DNA of 64,000 bases from Erwinia typographi (GTDB lineage Bacteria; Pseudomonadota; Gammaproteobacteria; Enterobacterales; Enterobacteriaceae), in the NCBI RefSeq assembly GCF_000773975.1, contig NZ_JRUQ01000027.1, forward strand, positions 62,001 to 126,000, read 5' to 3'. Position numbers and translations under genes: made by a program. Below the pieces are notes generated by a model, which did not search any database, was not told the DNA's origin, and saw only the letters and a list, made by a program, of their open reading frames with translations. Positions 42,875-52,000 of this stretch are shown piece by piece; position 1 is the stretch's first letter; each line of letters starts with the position of its first letter.

Positions 42875-42930
42875 TGCCTGTTATGCGGAGCAAACATCTC
42901 TTTGCTCAGGTCATCCAGGGATACTGTCTG

Positions 42931-45507
42931 ATGTCTTCTGTGACGTACAATGAAAAACAGGTTAGCCGATGGATCGGTGCGCGCACCGTCGCCAGAGCAA
43001 AAAGCCTGGTGGAAAAAGCGCAGAATATTCAGTGGCAAAATAATCTGCTGACCGGCGAAGTGCCGGGCAGAAAAATTGAGCCGTACCAGGTGATGGTCCA
43101 TTTCAGCCTGCCGCAGGGCAAGCTTCACGCCAGCGGCGAATGTACCTGCCCGGTAAAAAATAACTGTCGCCATGTGGCGGCGGTGATGCTGGCCAACCTG
43201 CAACAGCAGCCAGAACTCACGCCTGAAGAGCCACTTTTACACCGTATCTCAAGCCGACCAGTTCCCACCCTCCGGCTGGAATCGCGCGCAAAATTTATCA
43301 GCGGCTTTGGTCGCTACGGCCACCGGCAGAAGAGGCTGGATTTTGCCGCAGTGCATTTTGACTACGCTGGCATCGCGGTGGCCGCAGGCAGCAGCGGCGA
43401 TCGTTTCATTGATTCTCAGGGCGTGCCCTTTCTGGTTCAGCGCCAGACGGGGCTGGAGCAGGAGTGGCTGGCTGAAATCAACGCGGCCGGGCTGAATACT
43501 ATCCCCGCCGGACATATTTATACCCCGGAGTCGGCTCCTTTGCCGCCGTCCATTTTCGCGCCAGACATGCCCGCTCAGTGGCGAGACTTTATCCGCACCC
43601 AGCTGCCGAAGCTGCGCAAAAGCGGCTGGAAGGTCAGCATGGACGACGACTTCACCTGGAACATCACCGAGATTGCGGGCATTGAAGGCAAGGCCGTGCA
43701 GGGGCAGGATGGCTGGTTCAATCTGGAGCTGGAGGTCAGCGTCGGTAAGCGCCAGCTACGGATGCAGCCGCTGCTGGCCGGACTGTTCCAAAAGGATCGC
43801 CGCTGGTTCTCCGGCAACCTCAATCAGATCCCGGATGAGGAAGTGATCGAGCTGAGAAGCGACCGCAACGAGCGTCTGCATATCAGTGCCAGCGTGATGA
43901 AACCGCTGGTGGGCAATCTGATCGATCTGTTTGCGCAGGGCATGAATACGCCGCTGCGCATTGCGCCTTACGAGGCGGGCAGGCTTACGGCGCTGAGCGA
44001 TACCGGGCGCTGGCAGTTCTCTGGCGACAGCGGCGTGCATCAGCTGGCCGAGCGCCTGCGATCCAGCGAGGGCATCCTTCCGGTCAGGCCGCCCGTGGGG
44101 CTGCACGCGCAGCTGCGTGACTATCAGCAGCAGGGGCTTAACTGGATGCAGTTCCTGCGAGCGCACGATCTCTCCGGCGTGCTCGCGGACGATATGGGGC
44201 TGGGTAAAACCGTCCAGACGCTGGCGCACCTCCAGCTGGAGAAAGAGGCCGGCAGGTTGGATCGTCCGGCGCTGATCGTCGTTCCCACCACGCTGGTCTA
44301 CAACTGGACGCAGGAGGCGAGCCGCTTCACGCCGGGTCTGAAGGTGCTGGCGCTGACCGGGCCGGAACGCAAAGATTTCTATGACGCCATTGAAAAATAC
44401 GACGTGGTGATCACCACCTATTCGCTGCTGTGGCGCGACCAGCCGCAGCTGCTGGGGCACAGCTATCACCTGCTGATCCTGGATGAGGCGCAGTACGTGA
44501 AAAACAGCGCTTCGCGCGCCGCCTCGGTGATCCGCTCGCTGAAGTCCCGCCATCGTCTCTGTCTGACCGGCACGCCGCTGGAAAATCATCTCGGCGAGCT
44601 GTGGTCACAGTTTGATTTCCTGCTGCCGGGATTTCTGGGCAGCGAAAAACAGTTCACGCAGGAGTGGCGCGTGCCGATCGAGCGTAACGGCGATCGGGTG
44701 CGTCGGGAGCTGCTGGCGCGGCGCGTCAGGCCATTTATGCTGCGGCGGCGCAAGCAGGAAGTGGCGAAAGAGTTACCGCCGAAAAACACCATTGTGCGCT
44801 CGGTGGAGATGGAAGGGAGCCAGCGCGAACTGTACGAATCGGTGCGCAGCGCGATGCAGGATCGTGTGCGCCTGGCGGTTGAGCAGCAGGGGGCAGGGCG
44901 CAGCCATCTGCTGGTGCTGGACGCGCTGCTGAAGCTGCGGCAGATCTGCTGCGATCCCCGGCTGGTAAAAACCGATAAGGCGCTGAAGGTTAAACACTCG
45001 GCCAAGCTGGCGCTGCTGCGGGAAATGCTCACCGATCTGCTGGCGGAAGATCGCCACATTCTGATCTTCTCGCAGTTCACCACCATGCTTTCGCTGATCG
45101 CGGAGGAGCTGCATAAGGCCCGCATCCCGTATGCCAGCTTAACCGGCAGCACGCGGGACAGAACCGAGCCGGTGCGGCGTTTTCAGCAGGGCGAAGTGCC
45201 GGTGTTTCTGGTAAGCCTCAAGGCGGGCGGCGTGGGCCTGAACCTGACGGCGGCGGACACGGTGATCCATTACGATCCCTGGTGGAATCCGGCTGCCGAG
45301 AATCAGGCGACGGATCGCGCTTACCGGCTGGGCCAGGACAAACCGGTCTTTGTTTATAAACTGATTGCGGCAGGCAGCATTGAAGAGAAGATCGTGGCGC
45401 TACAGGAGCAGAAGGCCGAGCTGGCGGGCAGCATTCTGGAAGATGAGCTCAGCGAGCCCGCTCAGTTTACCAGTGAGGATCTGGCCGCGCTGTTTGCGCC
45501 GGTTTGA
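42931..45507 (+). CDS. SWIM zinc finger / SNF2-family helicase-like ATPase
   Basis: This 858-residue protein has an N-terminal SWIM zinc finger (Cys71, Cys73, Cys79, His81 in CTCPVKNNCRH). A middle region of about 300 residues has no motif I recognise. An SNF2 ATPase follows, with Walker A DDMGLGKT (420-427), DEAQ (518-521), TGTPLEN, and a C-terminal RecA lobe ending in NPAAENQATDRAYRLGQ. It is probably a nucleic-acid translocase; the target is unknown. It resembles bacterial SWIM-SNF2 proteins, not RapA, which lacks SWIM. The gene lies between nrdD and treC and ends 4 bp from the convergent treC stop. ATG 42931 is chosen on promoter position; nearby upstream starts are possible. Confidence 0.85.
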   Translation: MSSVTYNEKQVSRWIGARTVARAKSLVEKAQNIQWQNNLLTGEVPGRKIEPYQVMVHFSLPQGKLHASGECTCPVKNNCRHVAAVMLANLQQQPELTPEEPLLHRISSRPVPTLRLESRAKFISGFGRYGHRQKRLDFAAVHFDYAGIAVAAGSSGDRFIDSQGVPFLVQRQTGLEQEWLAEINAAGLNTIPAGHIYTPESAPLPPSIFAPDMPAQWRDFIRTQLPKLRKSGWKVSMDDDFTWNITEIAGIEGKAVQGQDGWFNLELEVSVGKRQLRMQPLLAGLFQKDRRWFSGNLNQIPDEEVIELRSDRNERLHISASVMKPLVGNLIDLFAQGMNTPLRIAPYEAGRLTALSDTGRWQFSGDSGVHQLAERLRSSEGILPVRPPVGLHAQLRDYQQQGLNWMQFLRAHDLSGVLADDMGLGKTVQTLAHLQLEKEAGRLDRPALIVVPTTLVYNWTQEASRFTPGLKVLALTGPERKDFYDAIEKYDVVITTYSLLWRDQPQLLGHSYHLLILDEAQYVKNSASRAASVIRSLKSRHRLCLTGTPLENHLGELWSQFDFLLPGFLGSEKQFTQEWRVPIERNGDRVRRELLARRVRPFMLRRRKQEVAKELPPKNTIVRSVEMEGSQRELYESVRSAMQDRVRLAVEQQGAGRSHLLVLDALLKLRQICCDPRLVKTDKALKVKHSAKLALLREMLTDLLAEDRHILIFSQFTTMLSLIAEELHKARIPYASLTGSTRDRTEPVRRFQQGEVPVFLVSLKAGGVGLNLTAADTVIHYDPWWNPAAENQATDRAYRLGQDKPVFVYKLIAAGSIEEKIVALQEQKAELAGSILEDELSEPAQFTSEDLAALFAPV

Positions 45508-45511
45508 AGAG

Positions 45512-47170
45512 TTAACGCCGCTGATACCACCACACCGCTTCCCACGGGCGCAGCATCACTTCACCCGGCGTGACGTGAGTATCGGAATAGTTACTGATTA
45601 GCACGTCCCACTGGCCGCTGTAGGCCGGAGGATGCCAGACCTGCGTTTCGGCGCTGAAGTTAGTGGCGACGACCAGCGTCTGGTTCTCATAGCGGCGGCA
45701 GTAGCACCACAGCCAGGGGTGATCCGGCAGCAGATCGAGATAATCCCCCCAACTGAGGATCGCATACTCCTTACGCAGCTGGATCAGCCGCTGATAGGTG
45801 TAAAACACTGATTCCTTATCGGCCAGCGCGGCTTCAACATTGATCGTCTCCAGATTATCGCACATGCCAATCCACGGCGTGCCGCTGGTAAACCCACCGT
45901 TCTCTGCGGCGTTCCAGGGGATGGGCGTCCGGCCGTTATCGCGTGATTTGCTGGCGAGGATCGCCAGCAGATTATCGCTGTCGCGCCCCTGAGAGCGCAG
46001 CTCGGCGTACATATTATGGCTTTCTATATCGCGGTAATCGATGATGCGGGTGAAGTGCGGATTGGTCATCCCCAGCTCTTCCCCCTGATAGATGTAAGGG
46101 GTGCCCTGCATACCGTGCAGTACCAGCGCCAGCATCTTGGCCGACTGCACGCGATAGCGATCCTCATCGCCCCAGCGTGACACCACGCGCGGCTGATCGT
46201 GGTTACACCAGAACAGCGCGTTCCAGGCCTTGTTGTGCATCCCCTGCTGCCAGTGGCTGAAGATCGCCTTCTGCGCCACCAGATCCAGCGCCGTCAGCGT
46301 CCATTTCTGACCGTTGTAAAAATCTACCTCAACATGATCGAAGCTGAACACCATCGACAGCTCCTGACCGTCCAGCGAACCATAGCGCTGGCAGTGCTCC
46401 AGCGTTGCTGAAGACATCTCCCCGACGGTCATCAGCCCGCGAGGGCGAAAAACATCGCGGCTCATCTCCTGCATATATTCATGAATACGCGGTCCGTCGG
46501 TATACAGGCGCAGCCCGTCGCCGTTCGGATCGTCCGGAAAATCCTGATGCTTGGAGACCAGATTCACCACGTCCAGCCGCAGCCCGTCAATGCCGCGATC
46601 CGCCCAGAAGTTGACGATCTGCTTCAGCTCGGCGCGCAGGCTGTCGTTTTCCCAGTTGAGTTCGGCCTGCTCCGGCGCCCACAGATGCATGTAGTACTGG
46701 GCGCTTTCCGGGTGCCAGCGCCAGGCGTTGCCGCCGAACTTCGACAGCCAGTTATTGGGCGGCTGGCTGGGCGCGCCGTCGCGCCAGATGTAATAGGATC
46801 GGTACGGGCTTTCGCGATCCAGCGCCTCGTGGAACCAGTGGTGCTGGGTGGAGCTGTGGTTAAACACCATATCGAGAATGATCCGCATCCCGCGCAGGTG
46901 AGTCTCCTCTACCAGCCTGTCGAAGTCGTTGAGCGTACCGTAGATCGGATCGATGGCGATGTAGTTCGCCACGTCATAGCCATTGTCCACCTGCGGGGAA
47001 ATATAGAACGGCGTCAGCCAGATGGCGTCTACGCCAAGCTCTTTAAGATAATCCAGCCGCTGCACCACGCCAGCCAAATCGCCCGTGCCGCTGCCGGTGG
47101 TGTCCTGAAAACTCTTGGGATAAATTTGATAGATAACGCCGTTTTGCCACCACGGGAGAAGGTTAGTCAT
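45512..47170 (-). CDS. treC: Trehalose-6-phosphate hydrolase TreC
   Basis: TreC splits cytosolic trehalose 6-phosphate into glucose and glucose 6-phosphate. The 552 residues (E. coli 551) are a GH13 enzyme with NGVIYQIYPKSFQDT at the start, nucleophile Asp in GLRLDVVN, acid/base Glu in VGEMSS, and NHDQPR. It is followed closely along its length by E. coli TreC. The trehalose PTS permease gene treB, which precedes treC in E. coli, is not here; a hexosaminidase gene is divergent instead. It probably depends on treB elsewhere. Confidence 0.93.
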   Translation of the reverse strand: MTNLLPWWQNGVIYQIYPKSFQDTTGSGTGDLAGVVQRLDYLKELGVDAIWLTPFYISPQVDNGYDVANYIAIDPIYGTLNDFDRLVEETHLRGMRIILDMVFNHSSTQHHWFHEALDRESPYRSYYIWRDGAPSQPPNNWLSKFGGNAWRWHPESAQYYMHLWAPEQAELNWENDSLRAELKQIVNFWADRGIDGLRLDVVNLVSKHQDFPDDPNGDGLRLYTDGPRIHEYMQEMSRDVFRPRGLMTVGEMSSATLEHCQRYGSLDGQELSMVFSFDHVEVDFYNGQKWTLTALDLVAQKAIFSHWQQGMHNKAWNALFWCNHDQPRVVSRWGDEDRYRVQSAKMLALVLHGMQGTPYIYQGEELGMTNPHFTRIIDYRDIESHNMYAELRSQGRDSDNLLAILASKSRDNGRTPIPWNAAENGGFTSGTPWIGMCDNLETINVEAALADKESVFYTYQRLIQLRKEYAILSWGDYLDLLPDHPWLWCYCRRYENQTLVVATNFSAETQVWHPPAYSGQWDVLISNYSDTHVTPGEVMLRPWEAVWWYQRR

Positions 47171-47386
47171 TGCTCAATCCTGATTATCAGGTTAAAGGGT
47201 CTGGCCAGACTGATGGCGCTTATCACGCGCTGTTGTTCTTATTTAAGGTTAGCCATTAACTCGCAAGGTGTCACAAAACCAGAGACTGCTGGTTCGTTAA
47301 GCAAGTTGTAACTTGATGTGTAAAGCGAATTATGTTTTATCAATGTTTTGCCTTTTTTGGCCCGTCACACTTATGGAGAAGTTTTG
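47171..47386. other. Divergent regulatory region treC / hexosaminidase
   Basis: This 216-bp region must hold both divergent promoters. AT-rich sequence near 47320-47345 (TTATGTTTTATC) could be a -10 region for the hexosaminidase gene. I could not pick a secure promoter or operator. Confidence 0.4.
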
Positions 47387-49783
47387 ATGCCCTGTTTTCT
47401 GCGCTGGTCGCTCCTTTCCACCTCTCTTTTCGTCTCGCTGTATGCTCACGCCACGCCTGCTGGCAATCTGCCGCTAATGCCCTGGCCCCAGCAGGTAGAA
47501 CAGCCCAAAGGCGGCGGTAGCCTTGCGCTGAATAACCGGCTTGCCATCCGTATTACAGGCGACGATCTGCCGGGCGCTGTAGACCGCTGGCGTCAGCGGA
47601 TTGGCCTGCAAACCGGCTGGCAGATGCTGCCGCAGGACGCAAACGAGGCGCAGCCAACGATTGAGATTACCATTGCCCGACGGGTTGACCCTCTGCCGCA
47701 GCTGGACAGCGACGAAAGCTATAGCCTTAAAGTTAGCAGCGCAGGCGTACAGCTGGATGCCGCCACCCGCTTCGGAGCGATGCGCGGTATGGAAACGCTT
47801 CTGCAACTGGTGCAAAACGGCAGGCAAAACAGCGGAATTCCCTATGTATCGATCCATGACAGCCCGCGTTTTCCGTGGCGAGGGATCCTGATCGATTCCG
47901 CCCGTCACTTTATGCCGCTGGAGACGATCCGTCGGCAAATTGACGGTATCGCCGCCGCGAGGATGAACGTATTTCACTGGCATCTGACTGACGATCAGGG
48001 CTGGCGCTTTGCCTCCACGCACTTCCCGCAGCTCCAGGAAAAGGGCAGCGATGGCCTGTTCTACAGCCAGGATCAGATGAGGGAGATCGTGCGCTATGCG
48101 GCCGATCGCGGCGTGCGGGTGGTGCCAGAGATCGATCTGCCGGGCCATGCCACCGCGCTGGCGGTGGCGATGCCGGAGCTGATCTCCGCGCCGGGGCCTT
48201 ATCAGATCGAGCGTGGCTGGGGCGTGTTCAAGCCGCTGCTCGATCCCAGCAACGAGCAGGTTTATCAGTTTGTCGACACGCTGGTCGGCGAGGTTGCGGC
48301 GGTGTTCCCCGATCCCTGGCTGCACATTGGCGGTGATGAGGTGGATGCCACACAGTGGAAAGCGTCGCCGCACATTCAGGCCTTTATGCAGCAAAAAGGG
48401 CTGAAGGATGAGCACGCTTTGCAGGCGTATTTCAATCAGCGGGTGGAAAAGATCCTGCAAAAGCACCATCGCCAGATGCTCGGATGGGATGAGATCGCCC
48501 ATCCCGATCTGCCGAAGAGCATTTTGATCCAGTCCTGGCAGGGGCAGGATGCGCTGGGCGAAGTCAGTAAAAACGGCTATCGCGGCATTCTTTCCGCCGG
48601 GTTTTACCTCGACCAGGCGCAGCCCGCCTCCTATCACTACCGAAATGAAGTCTATCCGGTTGGGCTGAACGGTCAGGATCGGCTGCAAAAAGACGATACG
48701 GCGCAGAGCTGGCAGTTCACCATGCCGAGGCTGAAGGGCAGCGCGGTTAAAGGCAGCTTCACGCTGATTGAGCGTGACGGCAAGTGGCGCGGCTTTATCG
48801 ATTTTGCCGGCAAGTCGCGCAGAATGGTGCGCGACATTGACTGGCTGGCCCCGGATCGGGTGACCTTCACCGTCGATACCTGGATGGGCGAGTTCAGCCC
48901 GGTGGTTCTGCTGGCGGACGATAAAATGTCAGGCTATATGCTGGTGGGCAACGTTCGCTATCCCGCGCAAGGCAGCAGGCTGAAAGAAGTGCCGGTCGGC
49001 CTTCAGCCGAGCGTGCCGGACGAGCAGCAGATGAAAGACAACCTGCTGGGCGGGGAAGCGGCGCTGTGGGCGGAAATTGTTAATCCACAGGTGATTGACG
49101 TGCGCCTGTGGCCGAGGGCATTTGTGGTGGCGGAGCGGCTGTGGTCAGCGAAGGATGTGACCAACCAACAGAATATGTATCGGCGGCTGGCGGCTGTGGA
49201 CAGCTGGTCCGCCGTCTCGGTTGGGCTGCAACAGCACGCTCAGGCGCAGACGCAAATGATCCGCCTGGCGAACGGCAGCAGCACCGTACCGCTGCAAATT
49301 TTTGCCGAAGCGCTGGAGCCCGCGCAGTATTACACTCGGCAGCACCTGAAATTCCAGGCGGGGCATTACGATCTCAACGAGCCGCTGAATCGCCTGGCGG
49401 ACGTGCTGCCAGCGGAAAGCGATAAGATCCGCGAGCTGAATCTTCAGGTGGAAAAGCTGACCGCGAATCGGGGCGACCGTCAGGCCATGCAGGCTATTCG
49501 CCATCAGCTGCGTCTGTGGCAGCAAAATATCCCTGAAGTGATGCCGCTACTGGCGCAGAATTACCCGTTGCAGCCGCTGAGGCCGGTGGCGGAGCAGTTG
49601 CAGGAGGTTAGCAGCATGGGGCTGTCGCTCCTGGATGCGATGGAGGAGAACCGGACGTTCGGGGCAAATGAAGTCGCCGCAATGCATGCAAAGCTGGATA
49701 AGGCGGCAGAGACGCAGGATGAGGTGGTGCTGGCGCTGGTTTATCCGATTGAGAAGTTGCTGCGGGCGGGCGCGCCGGGCTGA
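47387..49783 (+). CDS. Secreted beta-N-acetylhexosaminidase, GH20
   Basis: This GH20 enzyme would remove terminal GlcNAc or GalNAc from chitin fragments or glycans. ATG 47387, with GGAG eight bases upstream, gives 798 residues and a signal peptide cleaved near AHA/TPAG (residue 22). An N-terminal GH20b domain precedes the barrel, which has GILIDSARHFM, FHWHLTDDQGWR and the catalytic Asp-Glu pair in HIGGDEVDA. ILIQSWQG is the substrate Trp region. About 270 residues follow the barrel. The product is likely periplasmic. It occupies the E. coli treB-treR-mgtA place. The natural substrate cannot be read. Confidence 0.9.
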   Translation: MPCFLRWSLLSTSLFVSLYAHATPAGNLPLMPWPQQVEQPKGGGSLALNNRLAIRITGDDLPGAVDRWRQRIGLQTGWQMLPQDANEAQPTIEITIARRVDPLPQLDSDESYSLKVSSAGVQLDAATRFGAMRGMETLLQLVQNGRQNSGIPYVSIHDSPRFPWRGILIDSARHFMPLETIRRQIDGIAAARMNVFHWHLTDDQGWRFASTHFPQLQEKGSDGLFYSQDQMREIVRYAADRGVRVVPEIDLPGHATALAVAMPELISAPGPYQIERGWGVFKPLLDPSNEQVYQFVDTLVGEVAAVFPDPWLHIGGDEVDATQWKASPHIQAFMQQKGLKDEHALQAYFNQRVEKILQKHHRQMLGWDEIAHPDLPKSILIQSWQGQDALGEVSKNGYRGILSAGFYLDQAQPASYHYRNEVYPVGLNGQDRLQKDDTAQSWQFTMPRLKGSAVKGSFTLIERDGKWRGFIDFAGKSRRMVRDIDWLAPDRVTFTVDTWMGEFSPVVLLADDKMSGYMLVGNVRYPAQGSRLKEVPVGLQPSVPDEQQMKDNLLGGEAALWAEIVNPQVIDVRLWPRAFVVAERLWSAKDVTNQQNMYRRLAAVDSWSAVSVGLQQHAQAQTQMIRLANGSSTVPLQIFAEALEPAQYYTRQHLKFQAGHYDLNEPLNRLADVLPAESDKIRELNLQVEKLTANRGDRQAMQAIRHQLRLWQQNIPEVMPLLAQNYPLQPLRPVAEQLQEVSSMGLSLLDAMEENRTFGANEVAAMHAKLDKAAETQDEVVLALVYPIEKLLRAGAPG

Positions 49784-49787
49784 AATC

Positions 49788-49809
49788 CCTCTCCCGGTGG
49801 CGGGAGAGG
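49788..49809. other. Hairpin between hexosaminidase gene and ridA
   Basis: The nine-base stem CCTCTCCCG / CGGGAGAGG with loop GTGG lies between two convergent genes. T-runs are missing on both sides, so it is a weak terminator or a stray copy of a G/C-rich intergenic palindrome. Confidence 0.5.
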
Positions 49810-49819
49810 AAAGAACCGC

Positions 49820-50206
49820 TTAGCGACGAACGGCGATGGCTTCGATTTCGATCTTAACATCTTTAGGCAGACGGGCCACTTCCACGCAGGAGCGCGCCGG
49901 GAAGCTGGCCTGATGCTCGGTGAAAAACGCTTCATAAGCGGCGTTCACAGTGGTGAAGTCGTTCAGATCCTTGACGAAGACCGTGGTTTTCACGATGTCG
50001 CCCACCTTCAGACCGGCGGCTTCGACGATAGCCTTCACGTTCTCCAGCGACTGGCGCGCCTGGGCAGTCACATCGTCCGCCACGCTGCCGGTTTTAGGAT
50101 CGACCGGGATCTGGCCTGAAGTGATGATCATGCTGCCCAGATCGACGCCCTGCACATAAGGTCCGATAGCGGCTGGTGCGTTTTCAGTGCTGATTTCGCG
50201 AGACAT
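49820..50206 (-). CDS. ridA: 2-iminobutanoate/2-iminopropanoate deaminase RidA
   Basis: RidA hydrolyses reactive enamine/imine products of PLP enzymes such as threonine dehydratase. From ATG 50206 the protein has 128 residues, as in E. coli. The active-site Arg is in ARSCVEVARLP and the Glu in IEIEAIAVRR. ATENAP-like (STENAPAAIGPY) starts the trimer fold. It lies downstream of pyrI on the same strand, the E. coli order. Confidence 0.97.
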   Translation of the reverse strand: MSREISTENAPAAIGPYVQGVDLGSMIITSGQIPVDPKTGSVADDVTAQARQSLENVKAIVEAAGLKVGDIVKTTVFVKDLNDFTTVNAAYEAFFTEHQASFPARSCVEVARLPKDVKIEIEAIAVRR

Positions 50207-50330
50207 AACGTTCTCCATGTTTAAGGGATAATGTGGCTCAACTGGCGACGGCCTTCGCCCCCGACAACAGATGCAGGGAGCGCAGGCTATGCCGCCTGAA
50301 TCCGGCCCATTATAGGCTGCTGGCGGCTGA

Positions 50331-50795
50331 TTACCAGTTTGCCAACACCACATGGTGGGCGAACGATTTCTCGCAGTATTTACAGGTTAAGCGCACGTCG
50401 TCCTGACGCTTTTTCACCGCGAAGCTGGAGCTGACCGGCTCGCTACGGCTGATGCAGTTGCTGTTCGGGCAGATCAGCACATGCTCGATCCGATCCGGCA
50501 GCGCCGGGGCGATTTTCCCCACCACCTCATAGTTGTCGATGCGGTTAACCGTCGCGTGCGGGGCGTAGACCGCCAGCTGGTTGATCTGATCGTCGGTCAG
50601 GAAAGTGTTCTCAATTTTGATCAGATCCTTGCGGCCCATCTCGCCGGAGGGCAGATTCAGGCCGATGGTAATGCGCTGATCGGTTTCGGTCAGGCGAAAC
50701 AGCGACAGCAGCTTAAAGCCAATCTGTGCCGGAATATGGTCGATTACCGTACCGCGTTTAATCGCTTCGACCTGGAGTTTGTTATCTTGCGTCAT
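50331..50795 (-). CDS. pyrI: Aspartate carbamoyltransferase regulatory chain PyrI
   Basis: PyrI binds CTP/ATP and gives allosteric control to the PyrB catalytic trimers. The chosen ATG, seven bases after GGGGGAA, gives 154 residues (E. coli 153); a TTG two codons earlier is less likely. The nucleotide-binding N-terminal part is conserved, and the zinc site is CPNSNC plus CKYC. It begins 13 bp after pyrB. Confidence 0.97.
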   Translation of the reverse strand: MTQDNKLQVEAIKRGTVIDHIPAQIGFKLLSLFRLTETDQRITIGLNLPSGEMGRKDLIKIENTFLTDDQINQLAVYAPHATVNRIDNYEVVGKIAPALPDRIEHVLICPNSNCISRSEPVSSSFAVKKRQDDVRLTCKYCEKSFAHHVVLANW

Positions 50796-50808
50796 CGTCA
50801 ATTCCCCC

Positions 50809-51744
50809 TTACAGAACCGGTTCGCTGTTCAGTACCAGCGCCAGAAGCGCCTGGCGTGCGTAGATGCCGTTGCCTGCCTGCTGGAAGTACCAGGCAAACG
50901 GGGTGTTGTCCACGTCAGTGGCGATCTCATCAATGCGCGGCAGCGGATGCAGCACTTTCATATTTTGCCTGGCTCCGGCCAGGTCCGCCGCACGCAGAAT
51001 AAACTGGGCCTTGACGTTGGCGTACTCAGACGGGTCGAGACGCTCTTTCTGCACGCGGGTCATGTAGAGAATATCTACCTGCGGCACCACTTCCTCAATG
51101 CTGTCGTGGCGGCTCCAAAGGATGCCTTTCTCGTCGAGCAGGTCGGTGATGTAGGACGGCATAGCCAGCGCGTCCGGCGCGATAAAGTAGAAGCGGTTGC
51201 CGTCGAACTTCGCCAGCGCCTGCGCCAGCGAGTGCACGGTGCGGCCATATTTCAGATCGCCGACCATCGCCACGCTGAGGTTGCTAAGGCGGCCCTGGGT
51301 TTCCTGAATGGTGAACAGATCCAGCAGCGTCTGGGTGGGATGCTGGTTGGCGCCGTCACCGGCGTTCAGAACAGGAATGCCGCTGGAGAACTCGGTGGCC
51401 AGACGCGCCGCGCCCTCCTGCGGATGGCGCATCACGATGGCATCCACATAGGTGCTGATGACCGAAATGGTGTCGGCCAGGGTTTCGCCTTTTTTGCCCA
51501 GCGAGGTATTGCCGCCGTCAGCAAAACCGACGACGGAGGCGCCCAGCCGGTGCATCGCGCTCTCGAAGGAGAGGCGGGTACGGGTGGAGGCTTCGAAGAA
51601 GCAGCTCGCAATGACAGTATGCTTAAGCAGTTCCGGCTGCGGGTTCGCCTTCAGGCTGGCGGCCGTGCGCAGCACCAGCTCCAGCTCTTCGCGGTTGAGG
51701 TCGTTGATTGAAATGATGTGTTTGTGAAATAAGGGATTAGCCAT
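50809..51744 (-). CDS. pyrB: Aspartate carbamoyltransferase catalytic chain PyrB
   Basis: PyrB makes carbamoyl aspartate in pyrimidine synthesis. From ATG 51744, six bases after AAGGAG, it has 311 residues, as in E. coli. The carbamoyl-phosphate motifs STRT ([14 protein letters not shown] region), HPQE and HPLPR, plus the [10 protein letters not shown] loop, are all present. Its expression is controlled by the attenuator and leader peptide just upstream. Carbamoyl phosphate is shared with argI next door. Confidence 0.98.
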   Translation of the reverse strand: MANPLFHKHIISINDLNREELELVLRTAASLKANPQPELLKHTVIASCFFEASTRTRLSFESAMHRLGASVVGFADGGNTSLGKKGETLADTISVISTYVDAIVMRHPQEGAARLATEFSSGIPVLNAGDGANQHPTQTLLDLFTIQETQGRLSNLSVAMVGDLKYGRTVHSLAQALAKFDGNRFYFIAPDALAMPSYITDLLDEKGILWSRHDSIEEVVPQVDILYMTRVQKERLDPSEYANVKAQFILRAADLAGARQNMKVLHPLPRIDEIATDVDNTPFAWYFQQAGNGIYARQALLALVLNSEPVL

Positions 51745-51907
51745 TATCACTCCTTCGCGTGCCGGTTAGCTGGAAAACGGGCAAAAAAAAGCCCCTCAAT
51801 GAGGGGCTTCTTTTTACTAAGATCGGGGTGCCTGGTAAGGAAAAACGGCGCTGCCAGCCTGCGGTCAGGCTTGTCAGTCCAGCAATGTTAACGCTACTCA
51901 GTTTCAT
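51737..51907 (-). CDS. pyrL: pyrBI leader peptide
   Basis: A 56-codon frame starts [14 protein letters not shown] at 51907 after GGGAGGAAGC and runs through the attenuator, ending inside the first codons of pyrB (8-bp overlap). The sequence itself is not like E. coli PyrL, but position and attenuator match. A T-run in the frame (codons for Arg-Phe-Ser, 51841-51845) would give UTP-sensitive pausing. The E. coli leader peptide has 44 residues. Confidence 0.75.
   Translation of the reverse strand: MKLSSVNIAGLTSLTAGWQRRFSLPGTPILVKRSPSLRGFFLPVFQLTGTRRSDNG
51783..51808 (-). terminator. UTP-sensitive attenuator of pyrBI
   Basis: The stem AGCCCCTCA / TGAGGGGCT is followed, on this strand, by eight U. 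It lies inside pyrL, about 40 bp before pyrB. When UTP is low, paused polymerase stays close to the leader ribosome and the terminator cannot form, as in E. coli. Confidence 0.9.
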
Positions 51908-51931
51908 GCTTCCTCCCGGCAAACGGGGGGA

Positions 51932-51959
51932 ATTATACGCAATCGGCCCGCTGCGGCAA
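51932..51959 (-). promoter_or_regulatory. Sigma-70 promoter of pyrL-pyrB-pyrI
   Basis: On this strand TTGCCG and a perfect TATAAT are 16 bp apart. Transcription would start about 15-20 bp before the pyrL ribosome-binding site. Confidence 0.88.
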
Positions 51960-52000
51960 GTAAAAAACGCGAACAGCGTAACCGTTTGCTCCCAGCCCGG

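Noticed and set aside
49784..49819. REP or mobile repeat at the hexosaminidase-ridA hairpin
   Set aside because: The palindrome is seen only once in the window, so it cannot be called a repeat family from this sequence.
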